A stretch of DNA of 64,000 nucleotides from Nomia melanderi (lineage: Eukaryota; Arthropoda; Insecta; Hymenoptera; Halictidae): contig NC_135001.1 of assembly GCF_051020985.1 (NCBI RefSeq), positions 19,399,896-19,463,895 of the forward strand. The letters run 5' to 3'. This document shows positions 11,721-25,139 of the stretch, in pieces. The translations under genes and the position numbers were made by a program. How positions within the stretch are numbered: the stretch's first letter is position 1; the number at the start of each line of letters is the position of its first letter. A model generated the notes under the pieces. That model saw only the letters and a list, made by a program, of their open reading frames with translations. It did not search any database and was not told the DNA's origin.

Positions 11721-12888
11721 TACGAAGTAATATCGTTATCTTGATCAATGTGCCGTTGAAGAAATTTGGGAGTGCAAAATTACGCACAAAGTATAGTACT
11801 TTTTGTAGAATTTTTCGGATTATAGTCATAAAAATTTGGATATACAAAACGATACGAACGTCGACATTTCGACGAGAAGAAATTTTCATATTTGGAAGTC
11901 TAAGTCTTAACAAACGATTTAATTACTCGAATATCAAGAGATCAGCACGTAGTTTCCCATTTTTCTATTGTTCAAGCAATTGATATACAATTTAGCTTCA
12001 TCTGTCGACGGTTTTGTATATTTCCGAGAATCTTCGTCCGCAAAGGGTTAATCATTATTATCAGCATGTTAGTATTCCCAGAAACTTGATCAGATACATC
12101 ATAAAGGATTTACACCCGAGCCAAAGGCGATTCCTTACCAAAAGCACATTAAATAACAATACGAAATCGTAAAACCAGGTAACAGTGGAGCGAAGCGAAA
12201 TCGATACCAGTTAACCAGTCGCCATTTCCGCTGCGGGGACCGCCTCCGCTTGCGACAGGCTGTAAAAATCTCTTCTTCGCCGGTATCATTACACCGAGAT
12301 ACAATCTTCGGTGAGTTACAATCGCCGGCGAGATACGGGGTATCGTAATGCACGGCGCGCGCATGCATCCTCGCACACGTACAGGACGTTTCAAAAATAT
12401 ATTACACGACCACTGCAGCGCGTTTCTACATCTTTCATTTGACGGTGAAAGATATAAGAAAGCAAGGATGTAAGTAAGAATACAAGATAAGGATGAAAAT
12501 GTCTCGTTGCTTCGTCGTGTTCTAACTCATTGCGGAGGTAAATAGTCTGAAAGAACTATGAGTCGGAAATGAACACTTCACTTGCAATTTGATGTCGAAG
12601 TACCCATGGGAGAAGAAAAGACAGCGATATCTAGCGTCCTTTTCTGTTGTACGAATATCGATTAGTTTAGGTACCGAGTGCAACGACTGCGTTCTGTTGT
12701 GCAAAACTGGTAAAACGTGATGCGATCTGATACAGAACGCGACCCTATCCGAATCCGGTGACCTATCGTTTAACGAACAAGGTCCTTCGATTTCTCATTT
12801 TTTACACTTTGAGACCAGCGTTCATTAGCCACGGTTCCTTTCAGACTACCTTCGTAACCACTAGAACACGATGCAACAATAAAACATT
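11721..12888. other. Unassigned; possible family A right-end remnant at 12018-12052
   Basis: TATATTTCCGAGAATCTTCG followed by CAAAGGGTTAA resembles the right end of family A, but no left end is identified. The rest shows no gene or repeat that I can support. Confidence 0.3.
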
Positions 12889-13164
12889 TTAACCGTTTGA
12901 GTGCTATAGCGCTATAGCGCTCTTGTGTTGTGCCAAAATTGCGGAGGCGCTTCTGTTTATCAGTATCAATTATAATTTTCTTACTATGTTTTTCAAGAAA
13001 CAAATCAAAGTAAATTTACTTGAATATTATTTTTTGATATTTTTTTGTAATAACATATTTGTGATCTCATTAGATAATCACTCTTATTAATTATTTTGCA
13101 TACCCAATCGCTTCCGCATTTTTGGTAAATATCCACAAAAATTGTTTAGCATCCAAACGGTTGA
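12889..13164. mobile_element. Family F TTAA element (276 bp)
   Basis: The left end is TTAACCGTTTGAGTGCTA. The right end read on the other strand is TCAACCGTTTGGATGCTA, so the first 11 bases match except for one substitution in the TTAA, and similarity extends further. A near-perfect 24-bp palindrome (12899-12922, core AGCGCTATAGCGCT) lies just inside the left end. The interior is AT-rich and non-coding. It is consistent with a piggyBac-type MITE. Confidence 0.65.
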
Positions 13165-13886
13165 CCCTTTTCTTCGAGGTCAGTTCATCAGGTCAGGACG
13201 AATTTTATGAGCATTTCCTTCCATTCGTTCCCATCGAACGGTAGGTACGTTATCACGCTACGCTGGTCAGGACATATATTTTTGAAACAGCCTGTACACG
13301 CTGCTGCGAAACGCGTGAACGCTAGCTCAGAGCGCTGTCGTCCATAAAGTTTGGTTCGCCGAGCTCGCGACTTTGTGTCGGCCGCGTTGCCGTGAGCGAC
13401 TCGCTGCGTGGGATCGGTCAGCAATTCCGCGTCTCCGTTCGACAAGGAACTGCGCAACGATAAAACCAGCGTCTCCAGGGAAGCGGGACCACGACGAGCG
13501 TCCGTTTTGTATGCGAGCGATGTTTTAGTTGCCACTTTGTCGCAGAAACGACTTCGCCGAAGAAGAGAACGTTCCGTCAGCCGGCGGAACCGATCGGTTC
13601 GGCTCGCGTTGTTCGAGTTGCCGGGCAAATAGTGCGTAAGGAAATTCGCTCGACCGATTTGCTCGTTCGTTTCTATTGTCACTGGACCGCTTCCTCTTCC
13701 GCTGCTTCCCCGGTGAATTCAGTTCTCGCCGAATATCAACCGTCGTCCACTGACGACGCATGTGTTAGATTATTTTAGGTGATACTGATTTCTGTTCCAT
13801 CGCAATAATTATTTCCTTTTTATCATTGACGATGTCTATAACCATCTTCTTCCGTTGTTTCCATTGTTATTCCACGAATATCTTCG
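13165..13886. other. Unassigned; CpG-rich block 13290-13760
   Basis: CpG-dense sequence keeps frames open on both strands (minus 13188-13682, 164 codons; plus 13408-13632). These overlap in antiparallel fashion and show no known domain. A promoter or non-coding exon is possible but not shown. Confidence 0.25.
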
Positions 13887-14130
13887 TTAACCCTTTGCAC
13901 TCGAGAGGTGACTCTCAGTCACCACTCGATTCGATGCAGTAAAACTATAAAATTTGATATTTAATATTGAACTGTGTATAATACATCGGCGTATGAAATG
14001 CTCAGATAAAAAAGCTTCGTCTCAATTTACTTGTGATTTCTCTTTGAGTTCATTTAAAAAAATATCGTTTCTGTATAGTTAGAAAACGTTAAGTATTTCC
14101 AGCGAAACACTTCCGAGTGCAAAGGGTTAA
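13887..14130 (+). mobile_element. Family A MITE, complete (244 bp)
   Basis: TTAACCCTTTGCACTCG opens the element and its exact inverse CGAGTGCAAAGGGTTAA closes it, a 17-bp perfect TIR including the TTAA target. The perfect inverted repeat GGTGACT-CTC-AGTCACC lies at 13907-13923, on the left side only. The body has no open frame. The copy at 46910-47153 is exactly the same length, which supports 244 bp as full length. TTAA ends, short TIR and small size fit non-autonomous piggyBac-type elements; the source transposase is not in this window. Confidence 0.85.
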
Positions 14131-16742
14131 TATTATAATTGCGTCTAAGTATGCTAGCTGCCTTGCATATAAAATACCAGCTAACGATCCGATGTCTGAA
14201 CCCCTGAAATTTCTCGCCCACAATGTGAATCACTCCAGGCTCCAGACTCACCGTTTTCCGAAGTTCGCTTATCCCAGAGAACGAAAACTAAATGAAAACA
14301 ACTTTCAACAAAATAAAGGTATTTCTGAAAATTGAATTCTGTACATTCTCTGATGTGTGTAGTAATATAACACCGAAGGTGAACAAGCAAAAATCGATTG
14401 GCGTGCAGAGTAATTGTTTGTAACTTCTGTTGGAAATTGGGGATAGGTCCGTTTCTTTCGTGCAGCGTCGAGAAATCATATGCTTCCTGCAGATCGATGT
14501 TCGACGCCTGTTTTCCGTAATTACCGATGACATCGAGCTCTCCGGAAGCACTCCAGCTCGTCGAAACGAGAAAAATGAGGCGGGATCAATGACGCAACGA
14601 GCGGAAATTATTAATTATTTGCTGATGAAACGATTGAGCGGATCGACGACAAAGACTTGATACAATTTCGACGGTTATTATCGCGTGCCGTCCGAGACTG
14701 TAACCAAATTCCGTTTGACATGCTTTGCCGAGCGACGCGTCGATACCCCGCCGCGTCCTTGTGACGCGGTACGCGTTACATTAATAATTTAATAACCGAG
14801 CGACGGGTGCCACTGTAAGAGTCAGTCTGGCGTCCAGCTATCGACACACTTTACCGAGTGAGCTACAACGAGACGCACAGATCGAAGGATCGAAATAATT
14901 GGAAATTAGAGAAGCGATGTCACTCGCTCTACGACGCATAAAAACACGATGCAAAGTGGAACAATGGTACAATTCAAAATAAAATCCGAGAATTCTCAGG
15001 TAAATAGAAAAGAAGAGAAGACAATTATTAGAAAGCACATTTAAACTCAAATAACAGAATCAACCCAATAAACCGTTTACCTCCAACTTGGAAATCCAAT
15101 AATCAATCTCGAACAAACATCCATCGTTCGATAATTCCGAGCGGAATCTTTACAGTACAATATAACACGTTCGTAATATTTGATCATTGTAATATTCATT
15201 CGAGAAGCCCGCCTCGTTTTTCGGCAGTCGAAAATACCGACGCTATGATATTTTGATCACGTAAAGTCCCGATTACCGGGTCGCGGCGTAAGTTATTCAT
15301 TCGCGCCGGAGGGAGTTCGCGAGCTAATAAAAATTTATGTATACTTCCACCGCGGCGAGGCGGGTTGCTTCGCTGATCGACTGATTTTCTAGCGCGTTAG
15401 CGGGCAAATTTTCAAACGCTGCTGACAAGCGTGCGTAACCGTGGCGATTACGGGCCGCGGTTTCGCTCCTCCCCGATCCGAGTTCCGGCGGATCTCCAGC
15501 GCGTGATCGCGATATTATTCGACGAGAGATTACGATATTACTTGCCGCCGCAAGTACCCGAATTCCCGAACAACAACGGTCACGATCGCCTGTAATCCGC
15601 GTGTCGGTGTGGCCGCGGCGCTCGGAAATGAGACGGACCCGATTATCCCGAATAATTACAGCCGCTACGTGCATCCGTTTTATTAGGGTAATACGTACGC
15701 GTCCGTATACATCGATACGCTTAATCTTCTTGATACTTGACGCGATGAATATTCATAACGCCGGCTAAACGTTCGCACGAGTTGCATTCGCGGAACGATT
15801 CGGCCGATCGCGATAATCTCGCGCTCCCAAAAACCGTTTAATCGCCGAGGTTTTATCGGTTATTGTGCAATCCACCCTCGAACGGATTGGCCCCTTAAAC
15901 GGGCTCGCTGAAAAATACTGCTCTCAACGAAGTGGAAAATGTCACAGCTTCTGGAACTTCTGGAAGTTTTGCAGGGTGATACCGGACGTGTCGGCTAATC
16001 GATTATCATTTTATTGATCGAGGAATCTTGAGGAAGATAAATATGATGGATCAGCTTACGTGGTACGTGATTCGTTACCGACTTGACTACGGAGTTTTAT
16101 GAATTTATGGAGAATCTGAACGTGTGTAATTGTACAGAATTCACGTGGAAGGAAGATATAAAGGATAAGTGTAGTAGGTTTTATAGTATTTTTTCGGAGA
16201 AACTATTTTTCATCGTAAACGTACCTTGATAATTGTATTCTTAAAATTTTGAATTTGCATAGAGATTGTCCGGTGATAACGCTAACTCTCCCTGTGGAGT
16301 ACCAAAAAGTTGAGCGCAGTTATGCTAAATTCAATCCGAAATCGCTCTAAGGAAGGAAAACGTCGTCGGTCTAGGAGCATCCAATAACGCCAGTCGCTCA
16401 GTTCGCCGATCCGCCAAAAGAGAGTTCGCAATAAAAAGTTGTAGCCGCCGTTCCTCTTTTTTTATGGGGCTAATACTAGCAAAACTCGAGATGCTCAAGT
16501 TCCTGCGACTCGAGCCACAAAGAGACCATCGAGCGAACTGATCGACGAGGGTATAGATCGCGCGAATCCCGTCTTCAGAGGCGTCCGGCTTGCGATCTTA
16601 TCGTGATTCACGAAAAGGCATTGAACATGATCGGCCGACGGTCCTTGTTCCGCCGTAAGAATCGCCGTAAGCTGCAAGGCGGCACGATAAAGGCCTCGTA
16701 AAAGTGTACGTGGCTTGAGTGAGAGGGTAAGAAAGGAAGAGT
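14131..16742. other. Unassigned; CpG/TAAT-rich 15130-15900
   Basis: No gene is seen. The 15130-15900 block is CpG-dense, with AT-rich cores, and one minus-strand frame (15324-15674) without a known domain. It could be regulatory. Confidence 0.3.
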
Positions 16743-16762
16743 GGGTGGGTGGGGGGCGGGGG
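16743..16762 (+). other. Canonical G-quadruplex motif
   Basis: GGGTGGGTGGGGGGCGGGGG has four G-runs of at least three separated by single-base loops, a pattern expected to fold into a very stable quadruplex. It lies in a purine-rich G-strand tract with GGTAAGGG just after it. Confidence 0.75.
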
Positions 16763-19700
16763 TGGTAAGGGAATACGGATTTTATCGCGTCACCCTCAAG
16801 ATTTCCGAGAGAAACGAAATTCAACTGACGCTCACAAAAATCGCTGCCGTTTAAACTGCCTCGGGGAAAAAACCGTGGAAAGTGTCCTCGATACAAGAGT
16901 GTCGTAAATATTCGATTTCTTTCACCCAGCTTTCACTTCCAGTAATTTTCGAGCTTTCGCTCTTTTCGGCTTCTAAGAAAGCTCGGGGTCGTGACGTGGT
17001 TACAACATCCACCCCTGATCCTCCGCAGATCCTTTGGATTATTTCCATTGGAATTTTTAAACGGAGAATGTATAGTGAAAACTTCGTTGCGATGAATATG
17101 GTAGAAACTATGTCAGTTTATAATTAGTATGAATTGTATGATACTGTTGTCTGTATTACTGCAATGTTCATTAATTAGGAAATCACCGTTAAAAAGTTGG
17201 ACTACTAGCAGAATATTCGATATTGCGAAGGACTGACAGGATCGAGGACTGACGCTAACAGCGAGACAATTTTTTAACGTCGCAGCAGCGAGAATCGAAC
17301 AGCCGTCAATCGATAGCTCGACAAGTCGCGGCAGTAACCGTCTGATAATGACGCATTCTGTGAAAGTGAGTAAAACGTTCGACTCGTTCCAGAGGACAGA
17401 GCACTGGGAGACGTGGATCTGAGCGCGAAAAATTGTCAGAGGAACAGAAGAACACCAAGACGAAGACTCGGAGAGGACTCGAAGAGACGTTCGACTACTT
17501 GTCGTGGTTCTGATAACCTACCCGACCGTGAAAGGGCGCGGAACATCGCGTGCTTTACGGGATAACGATTATGGCTGGCTCGTTCTTTCGTCCCTGTGAG
17601 AATTTACGAGACAGATTTTTTTATATGGAGCATATAACTCGATTAACGCTTCTAATTACGACGGAACTCTATCTGTACTGTTCTTACATAAAATACTGCG
17701 CTGTAATAGTTCATTATTACACTTTTACATTCTTCATTCATTATTATTCAAGAATAAAGCTAAAACAATAATGCCGGTACCTAGAGAGTTCAAAAAAAAG
17801 AGTTCGTTCTGACCTTCTGCTAGGAAAACATTAAATGCGTTCCATTTCACCAACTGAATTGTCAGAGGCTGTAACCATGGCGACACGGCCCCAAAATTCG
17901 AACAATTAAAACCACTACGATTCACCGGCCGTTCGACCGCGACACTTGCCGAATGAAAACGTCAATTATTAAAAGGCAGTCGGTCCGACAATGAAATCTG
18001 TGCAGCAAGCAGATGCAACGGCACTATTAAATACCCGCGCCCTTTACGCGCTCGACAATAGCCCGAAAATTACTATATGAATTAATTACCCGTCGAGCAG
18101 CGAGACAGCAGTGCCGCCTAAACGAAGCTTCCGGTCGGGCAGCCCGCACCGCTGCCAGATACTGCCATCGACAACGCCGTTCGACAGTCACGCCGGGAAA
18201 TCGTGTTATTTCGATATACAAGCGCCGACGACCCCGCCGGAATCACGCTGAACCGTAAAAAAAATTCTGGCATTCTAGATTTTCAAAGAATGCAGCGCTC
18301 GCCTCGGACAAAGGACAATGAAATTTCGACTCCCCGTGTCGGGTATAAATAAATGTGATAGCATTCACGCGATATCCAGTGAAATATGATTTTTCATGTT
18401 AAAACCTTTTCGTATTTTTAATCCTCTGCGAATCGAAGTGATTTGAAATTGATGTTAGATTTGAAATAGTATCAAGGCCTAATTTGTGTAATAATTAACC
18501 ATCGTTAGTTACTTGTTCGATAATAGTAGCGAAAGTCGAGTTTACGAGTGAAAATAAGAGGTATTCATTAATCATAGAAACGAATGGACGAATGAAGCTA
18601 TAATTTCGGAAAGATGAAGAGCTCTGATGAAAAGAAAGGGAGCCGGAGTATCTAGCTCAGCCTATACGACTTTCTTCGGACCGCGACGTCAAGGTATACG
18701 AAAGCACAGAAGGTTCTTCGTGATTAATGGTCGGCACGTTTACGTTTTCCTTAATTAATCTCCCCACGTTCTCGGAAAGATCGATGAGGGTCGAAATAAA
18801 GACGTGTGCCGTAAATTCATAAGGCTCGAACGGACGTCCATCGACCGTTCCTTTTTTATTCGCTCGAACGTTCCCGGCTGCGGGTTCGCCGTTCCCCCAG
18901 ACGACGTTGTAACATCCACTTAGCTGGTTTAACAGGTTTTATTAAACCGATTAGAACAGCCGTAACTCGGGACAACGTATCGCGATGGGAATGAATGCGA
19001 AGTAAGTGGGAAGCGTTAATTCGGCATGCGGCGGTGGTAATAGTTAACGAACGAACGGGAACGTAGTTTGTTAGGCAACGCTGCGAACGCGACATTCGCT
19101 CGTTCATCGGATGACTTTATTGGGCGCGCGTTCGTATTTCTATTTGGCTTTAGTTCGTGAAATGTTGAAACCGTTTCTGGTGTCTTCGTTTCTTCTTTAT
19201 TTAATGGCGCCGCAAGTGACGTAACTTTTAGAAAATTCGAAACTATTAAATAGAATAAACGCGTTCACGAAATTACAATCATATTAATTCTAAGGCCAAT
19301 ATGGAATGTAATAAAGAATAAGTAAAAATTTCGGTGACTAGATATAAAAATTCTAAGGCATCAAATTCATTCCGAAAGAATCTTGTAAATCTGATTTACA
19401 AATTTTAATTTATACCTCTGTCATCAATATTTCATACACAGAAATTTCCTCGCGAAATCAAGTGTCCGTCCAATTAAACAGCTAAACAACACTGCCGGGG
19501 AACACACTCCCACGCGTATCGCGAGAAAAATAGTGGAAACGGTTTCCGTATTTTATTAGTCGAAACCAGAATCAACAAGCCGCGTTCGCCAAATATTTTC
19601 TCTATTTATTAAAATTTCGACGGATAGAGCAGTCGCCGAAACAATTTGTTGTTCCTTTCGGAAGATCGAAATTCATGGAAAAACATTGGCACGCGCAGGG

Positions 19701-20380
19701 AGGAGAAACAACCGCGACCGCATTACCATCCACGCGGATCCGCGGTTCCATTTTCATCTAGCCCCGACGTTTCACCTCGTTTCGGCCATCGCGCCTCGTC
19801 TCCGCCGTCCCCTTCCCTCTCCGCGTTTTTGCGGCTCTAATTAACATCAATGTGTCCGTATCATCGTTCGCATCACGAGAAAAGCGGGGCCGCGGGGCCG
19901 CTGCGGGGCCAGCGACAACGGCGGTTTTATTGTTGCAGGAATATACAAATATTGGCGTAACGAATGCGGCGCGCGTGGCATCAGCGAACCGCCCACCGTG
20001 TCTTCCCGCCGCCAATCCGGCCGTCCATTGAAACGCCGAAAACGGCGGAGCTTCGATAATAGAACCCGACGACGCGATAATTGCACCGCGACCTCGGAGG
20101 ATTTTTCATTTCGAACGGTTTCCCCGCGGCCTGGTTAATCCTGAGCCACCGCCCTCTCGGCCGACCCGCCGCCGTTTTAATTAACGCAATTAGATCTTCG
20201 ACCGCGAAATAAAGGAAACGTGTCGCGATTGTTGGTCGAGTGGCCCAAGACATCCGACGCGGAAAGCCTTTTGTCTTCGTTCGACGGTCTTCGTTTTATC
20301 TGTTTCGCAGTTCTTCGCGATAAGCGGACCGCGCGCGGTAGGAAAACATTCGGAAATTTGCGGAATGCGAATTTAAACGG
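16763..20380. other. Unassigned; several CpG-rich blocks
   Basis: I recognise no gene. The 17240-17540 stretch is CpG-rich and purine-rich on the plus strand and could be a non-coding exon, but no splice junction can be supported. Blocks at 18030-18240 and 19640-20340 are GC-rich with overlapping antiparallel frames lacking known domains. Confidence 0.3.
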
Positions 20381-21240
20381 AGATTAATAATGGTTTTCTT
20401 TTGTTTTTCACGGGTTGGAATCGTTAATGGGGAGTAAAGAATTTTGTGCTAAATTCTTGGTTTGGGAAATTTGAATGGTGATACGTGAAATTGCGTGAAT
20501 TTGGGGTGTTACGGGATTTGTGAAGGTAATTGTTTATTGATTTTGTTTTTGCTGTGTATTGTGAATTGAAAGATGAGCTATAGGCGGTACGAGGTGTACG
20601 TTAATGATTGATAAACTGAATGCAAACAGATTTATTGGAAAATTCAGTGGATAACCCATTACAGCGATGGGAGGTGTTAGTGGCGGGTATGTTCAATAAT
20701 TAAGGGAAAAATCAGCGGTTGATATTGTGGAATTGTAACTTGTATAATTAAACCGTAATCCAATCAAATAATTAATATTAGTATTAATTCACGTTTCGAT
20801 AGAATAATAATCAACAAGTTATCGAATAATTTAGTGGAAAATTCCATGGAGGGTCTGGTTGTTGGACGCGCAATGGAAAACCTGATAGTACCTACAGTGA
20901 AGGATCGAGTGGAAAATTCGGTGAAAAATTAGTGTCACACCCGGTTGACAATCTGTTGGAATGTACAGTGAAAAGTTGCATGGTTCATGCAGCGAAAAAA
21001 ACGGACGGAAAATTCAGTGAAAAGTTCAGTGCAAGATTCAGCGAAAAAAGGTCGTCTGACGAGCGGTAAAACATTGTTAATGGTTGTAACGAAAAGTCGA
21101 GTAAAAGGATGCAAAGAATGCAAAGAATGCAACGAATAATTTAGTGCAAGAGCAGATTTATCTGATTATGCATTCAATCGATTGATTAATGGTGTAATGA
21201 AGAATTTACTTAAAAATCCAGCGAAACATCCGGTACAAAA
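20381..21240. repeat. G-over-C skewed tract with degenerate GAAAATTCAGTG motif
   Basis: From about 20380 the plus strand is very poor in C. From 20630 variants of GGAAAATTCAGTGG recur at irregular spacing (near 20638, 20839, 20911, 21010 and 21021). At 21109-21135 the 9-bp unit ATGCAAAGA is repeated three times (the last is ATGCAACGA). This looks like an eroded minisatellite. No coding evidence. Confidence 0.45.
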
Positions 21241-22468
21241 CAACGCGAAGAGCGTAATCAGAATGTCAATGGACCGGTTAACAATTAGCTGCGAAAGTGG
21301 ACCCATCAATATATTTGTCAACAAAGAATTCCCATCAAATGTTTTAGTGAAAAATGAAACTCGCTGGCAGTACGACGTAATAAAAATGAAATTTAACGGG
21401 AACACAGAGGTAACGAAGGTCATTGCTAAGGGACAAAGACCCTTGCCCGCAGTTTGTTCGGGCGAACAGCGGCACAAAAGGGCAGCAGCACGCGCGGTCC
21501 ATGATTTATGATCCGCTGGTGCGAAATAAATGCTTCGCGACACAATATTCCATCGACCGGAAGCCGTGGCCATTCCACCTCTACAACGACCCGAAGGAAC
21601 GATGAGTCTCATCGCGATTATAAATTCCTGTTACTATTCATTCCTAGAAAAAATATATTTTTCCATGAACCGAGTAATATTGTATAATATTGTATTTAAT
21701 CACGATCCTAAATTTTAATTATTTTGTCTCCTTATTTTAACGGTAGTGCTTCTTAGAGAATTCAATTAAAGTATTACGACGAATTAAAACTATTCCACGA
21801 TTTAATTGAATTATGATAGATCCGATGATTACACAGGCGTTCCGAATACAACGGAAAGGACATTAATGCGAGGAAAATGATTGAAAGGTCCAGGAAGCAC
21901 TTCCAAAGCAACAGAAATCCATAATTCATTTCCGAAGAACTCACGACTTTGCCGCTTTATCTTCAACCGTTTCACCTTTAAAATATGGAAGAAGAATTTA
22001 ATCCCAAGTGTCGATGAAGAGCAACTTCTCCCTTTTACGAGGCCACCGTGGCAGTCGTGCATTAAAAATTTCCATAAACTCTCCGGATGGGAATATGGTG
22101 TACCTCGCCGAGAAGAATCAGTTCCGCGAGATGGACGAGGGAAGAACGATCGAACGACCATTCTAACTTTACAGGAAGCGACGATAGGATAAACTCTTAA
22201 GGGATCAAGGGATAAGAACAATTTCCTGAGGGGTTTCACGAGACGGAAGTGACACTGCTCCCTTGATCCCCACTCTTCCTGAGAAACCTGTCGAAAACCA
22301 ACTACTGCTCTTCTCCTGTCTTCTCGTTTTCCATTTTGTTCACGCCCAAGGAAAGTCTACATCGCATCGGACCACATGCCGGTAACACAATCGAAAAGGG
22401 AACGCTTCTTTCATGAACAATGAGGAAACAAACCGTGTAACAACGTTTTAACAACGTAATCCTCGATC
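21241..22468. other. Unassigned non-coding stretch
   Basis: Overlapping short frames occur on both strands (for example minus 21166-21612 and 21829-22239). None has a recognisable domain. No RNA gene or mobile element is recognised. Confidence 0.35.
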
Positions 22469-22661
22469 TTAACCCTTTGCGCTCGGAAGACGCCTTTCAG
22501 TCACCTTTTGACTCGACGCTAAGAAAATAAAATTTTGTACAAAAAAAATAGTTTTAATTTCTGTAAGATACTTCTTTGTGTCAGTTGCAGAAGATATAAT
22601 TAATCCATTGGAAAGTAATGAATATTTGTCGTGAAAGATACTGTCGAGTACAAGGAGTTAA
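22469..22661 (+). mobile_element. Family A MITE, diverged/shortened (193 bp)
   Basis: It starts TTAACCCTTTGCGCTCGGAAG and ends GTCGAGTACAAGGAGTTAA, an imperfect TIR between two intact TTAA sites. The middle is about 50 bp shorter than the 244-bp copies. The subterminal inverted repeat has decayed to CCTTTCAGTCACC. Confidence 0.6.
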
Positions 22662-25139
22662 TTCTACGTAAGTGTTTGAAGTTATAATGATACGATACGA
22701 GAAGTAAAATCATCACTAATGATTACTACAGTTGCTCATAAAGAGATACCTTTCATTTTCCAATCACACTGTTAGACGACAGTCCAAACGTTTAAACGCT
22801 TCGTGCTTTTTTTAAGTAGTTTGTAGAATACTCTGTTTACCAAATTCCTACAGTTAACGCTGCGCGTTCCATTCGAAGTACGAAAATTACGAAAAATTCC
22901 GTAGCGCAACGAGGGGACCGAAAAAATGCGGTTGGTATGCGTTTCCAGGTGGCGGGACAGAAATTGTCGGACGCAGCTGTGGACAGACCATCCGCGAGAT
23001 TAGACACGATTTCGAGGCGAACGGCGAGCAGCAACAGGAAGAAAACCGGGACACTGGTTTACTGGTCACTCTCTAAATTCCACTAACCGAGCTCCTCGGA
23101 ATCGTTAGTGAACAAGTCGCACGCGTAAAATGGCCGTTCGTCGGAATGCGACGGTGTCGAAATGATACGCCGAGATAATAAGACCCGCTCGTACTGGATT
23201 ATTCAACGGCAATATTACATGCGCATCGGTAATGTCATCCATTATATTCCCCTCGATATGTAGTAATGGAATTTTAAATGATACGAGGCGGAAGTTACTC
23301 TCGATTCAATAATCCGCGGGAAGAAACGGTGAATATTTCAGGAAAAATGCGCGCGATCCGCGCGGAAGGTAATTCGCGTCGCGTATCCGTCACTATCGTT
23401 GGGGGGAATTTTTCATAGAAAGGAGCTCTTACCTTCTCCCCGACGGAGGAAAGAAGAACGGAGAGGTTTCCGCGACTGGTTACCAATTTAAAGGGATAAG
23501 GTACACCTCCGAAGCCCCGGGAACATTTAACCGAGACTGACTATGAGTAAAATTCCCCGGGAAGATCCGAGCGTTGTTCGATGGAATATCAATCGACCGT
23601 CCGACGTCGACGTTACGTCTACACCCGTGAAATTATTCCTCTGCAGATTCGTAAACGTTCGGTCTCGATCCGCAGCGTCGGGCTACGACGATGTAACGTT
23701 CAACCAACAGTCGAGGCTGGAATTAATTAATTGACAAATGCAGGGATGATGGTAACTCGATGGGCAACGCGCGTATTGTTAACAGATCGCACATCGCATG
23801 CAAATATCGATGTTTGAGCACTGATGTCGGAACTGAATTTAGAACAATCTTCTAGAATAGCAAACTCGCTAATAGCCCTCGGGAGGAATAGAAAGCTCAT
23901 TAGGGTTTATCAATTTTCTGGATTGTATTTTATAAAATACCTTTGTATCCTCGTATCCAAGCGACATTGACGAAGTCATAAAAGTTTGAACCAAAGAGAT
24001 CTTTAAATACATTTCAGTAAACCACATTTTCAACGCGAGTGACCGTGATATTCCAAATGTCACTGAATCGATCGGTTCCAAACTTCGCACGTCTGTATTC
24101 ACCATCAGAGACCTAGGCTCACGAATTAACTACAGGTGAATTTTAAAACCGGAATGTTTTCGGGGCGAAGCCTCGTGTTCCATAAATGGTGATTACGTTT
24201 CTCGTATAATAGCCTTTCGAGTTCCATTAACCGAAGTTTCAGTCAACGACTCGCCATCCGTTGTCATGGATGATCAATGAACGGTAAGCGAAATTGAATT
24301 AGCCTCGGTGTAAATTCAACGGGACACGGTAACAAGCCAAACGCAGCGGAACGAGCAAATGGAAGGGCAGACAGCTGGCTGCAGGAAGGAACATTCGGAA
24401 GACATGGGAGCCGCCGTGACGTTAAGAGACGAGGGAGAGAAGTCGAAGGGAATCCGTGATTTAGTCCAGACTCAGAGTGGGAGTGGCGAGGAAGACGGTC
24501 CCTTGGACGGTTTACAAGCCGTTTCCGTGGATCGAGGTGGGGTCCAATTAGAATTTATGCAGGCCGGGTCAGCCGAAAGTGGCCGATGCATATGCATCGA
24601 ATGTAACGCGTTTGCTTAGATTCCCGGGATCGTGTTGCGGTCTTCCGACAGTTTGCAGCCCCTCCGCGATAGCTGCACACACTTTCCTGCTGGCACGGAT
24701 ATTAGAGGCTTCCCTTGAGCCTCGCCTAAGCGCCCGCCCTTGTCGTCAGTTCTCTTGCTCTCCTACCCGTGGTCGCCGATTAATTGATTCAGCTCCAGGT
24801 CCCTCGCTCCGTCTTCCTCGAAGCAATTTACCCAAGTTTTTACCGAAACACCGTTCTATTCGGTGGTACATCCTTCACTAGGTTTTCTACTAGCAGCCAC
24901 TAAGTTTCTTTCCAGTGGACATTGAATCATTAACCAACGTGAATTATATAATATCATTCCTGAACGTCGTAGAATATTATTTGATCTTAGTTTTGCTTTT
25001 AAAATATTGAATGCTCTCTCTTGCTGTACTGAGATCTTATCCAAATTTTATTTAAATACATCTCAGACGTCTATGAGACACCGTAATATGTACTGAAGCT
25101 CATAGGACGGTTTACGGCCAGTTCGATTGTCTAAACAGA
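22662..25139. other. Unassigned non-coding stretch
   Basis: No gene, RNA or mobile element is recognised. Composition is mixed, with CpG-rich parts near 22880-23720 and 24350-24860. Open frames there are short and overlapping. Confidence 0.35.

Noticed and set aside
17279..17330. tRNA-like B-box (GTTCGATTCTCGC on the minus strand)
   Set aside because: The flanking bases cannot form the five-pair T-arm stem, and no matching D-arm or acceptor stem was found.
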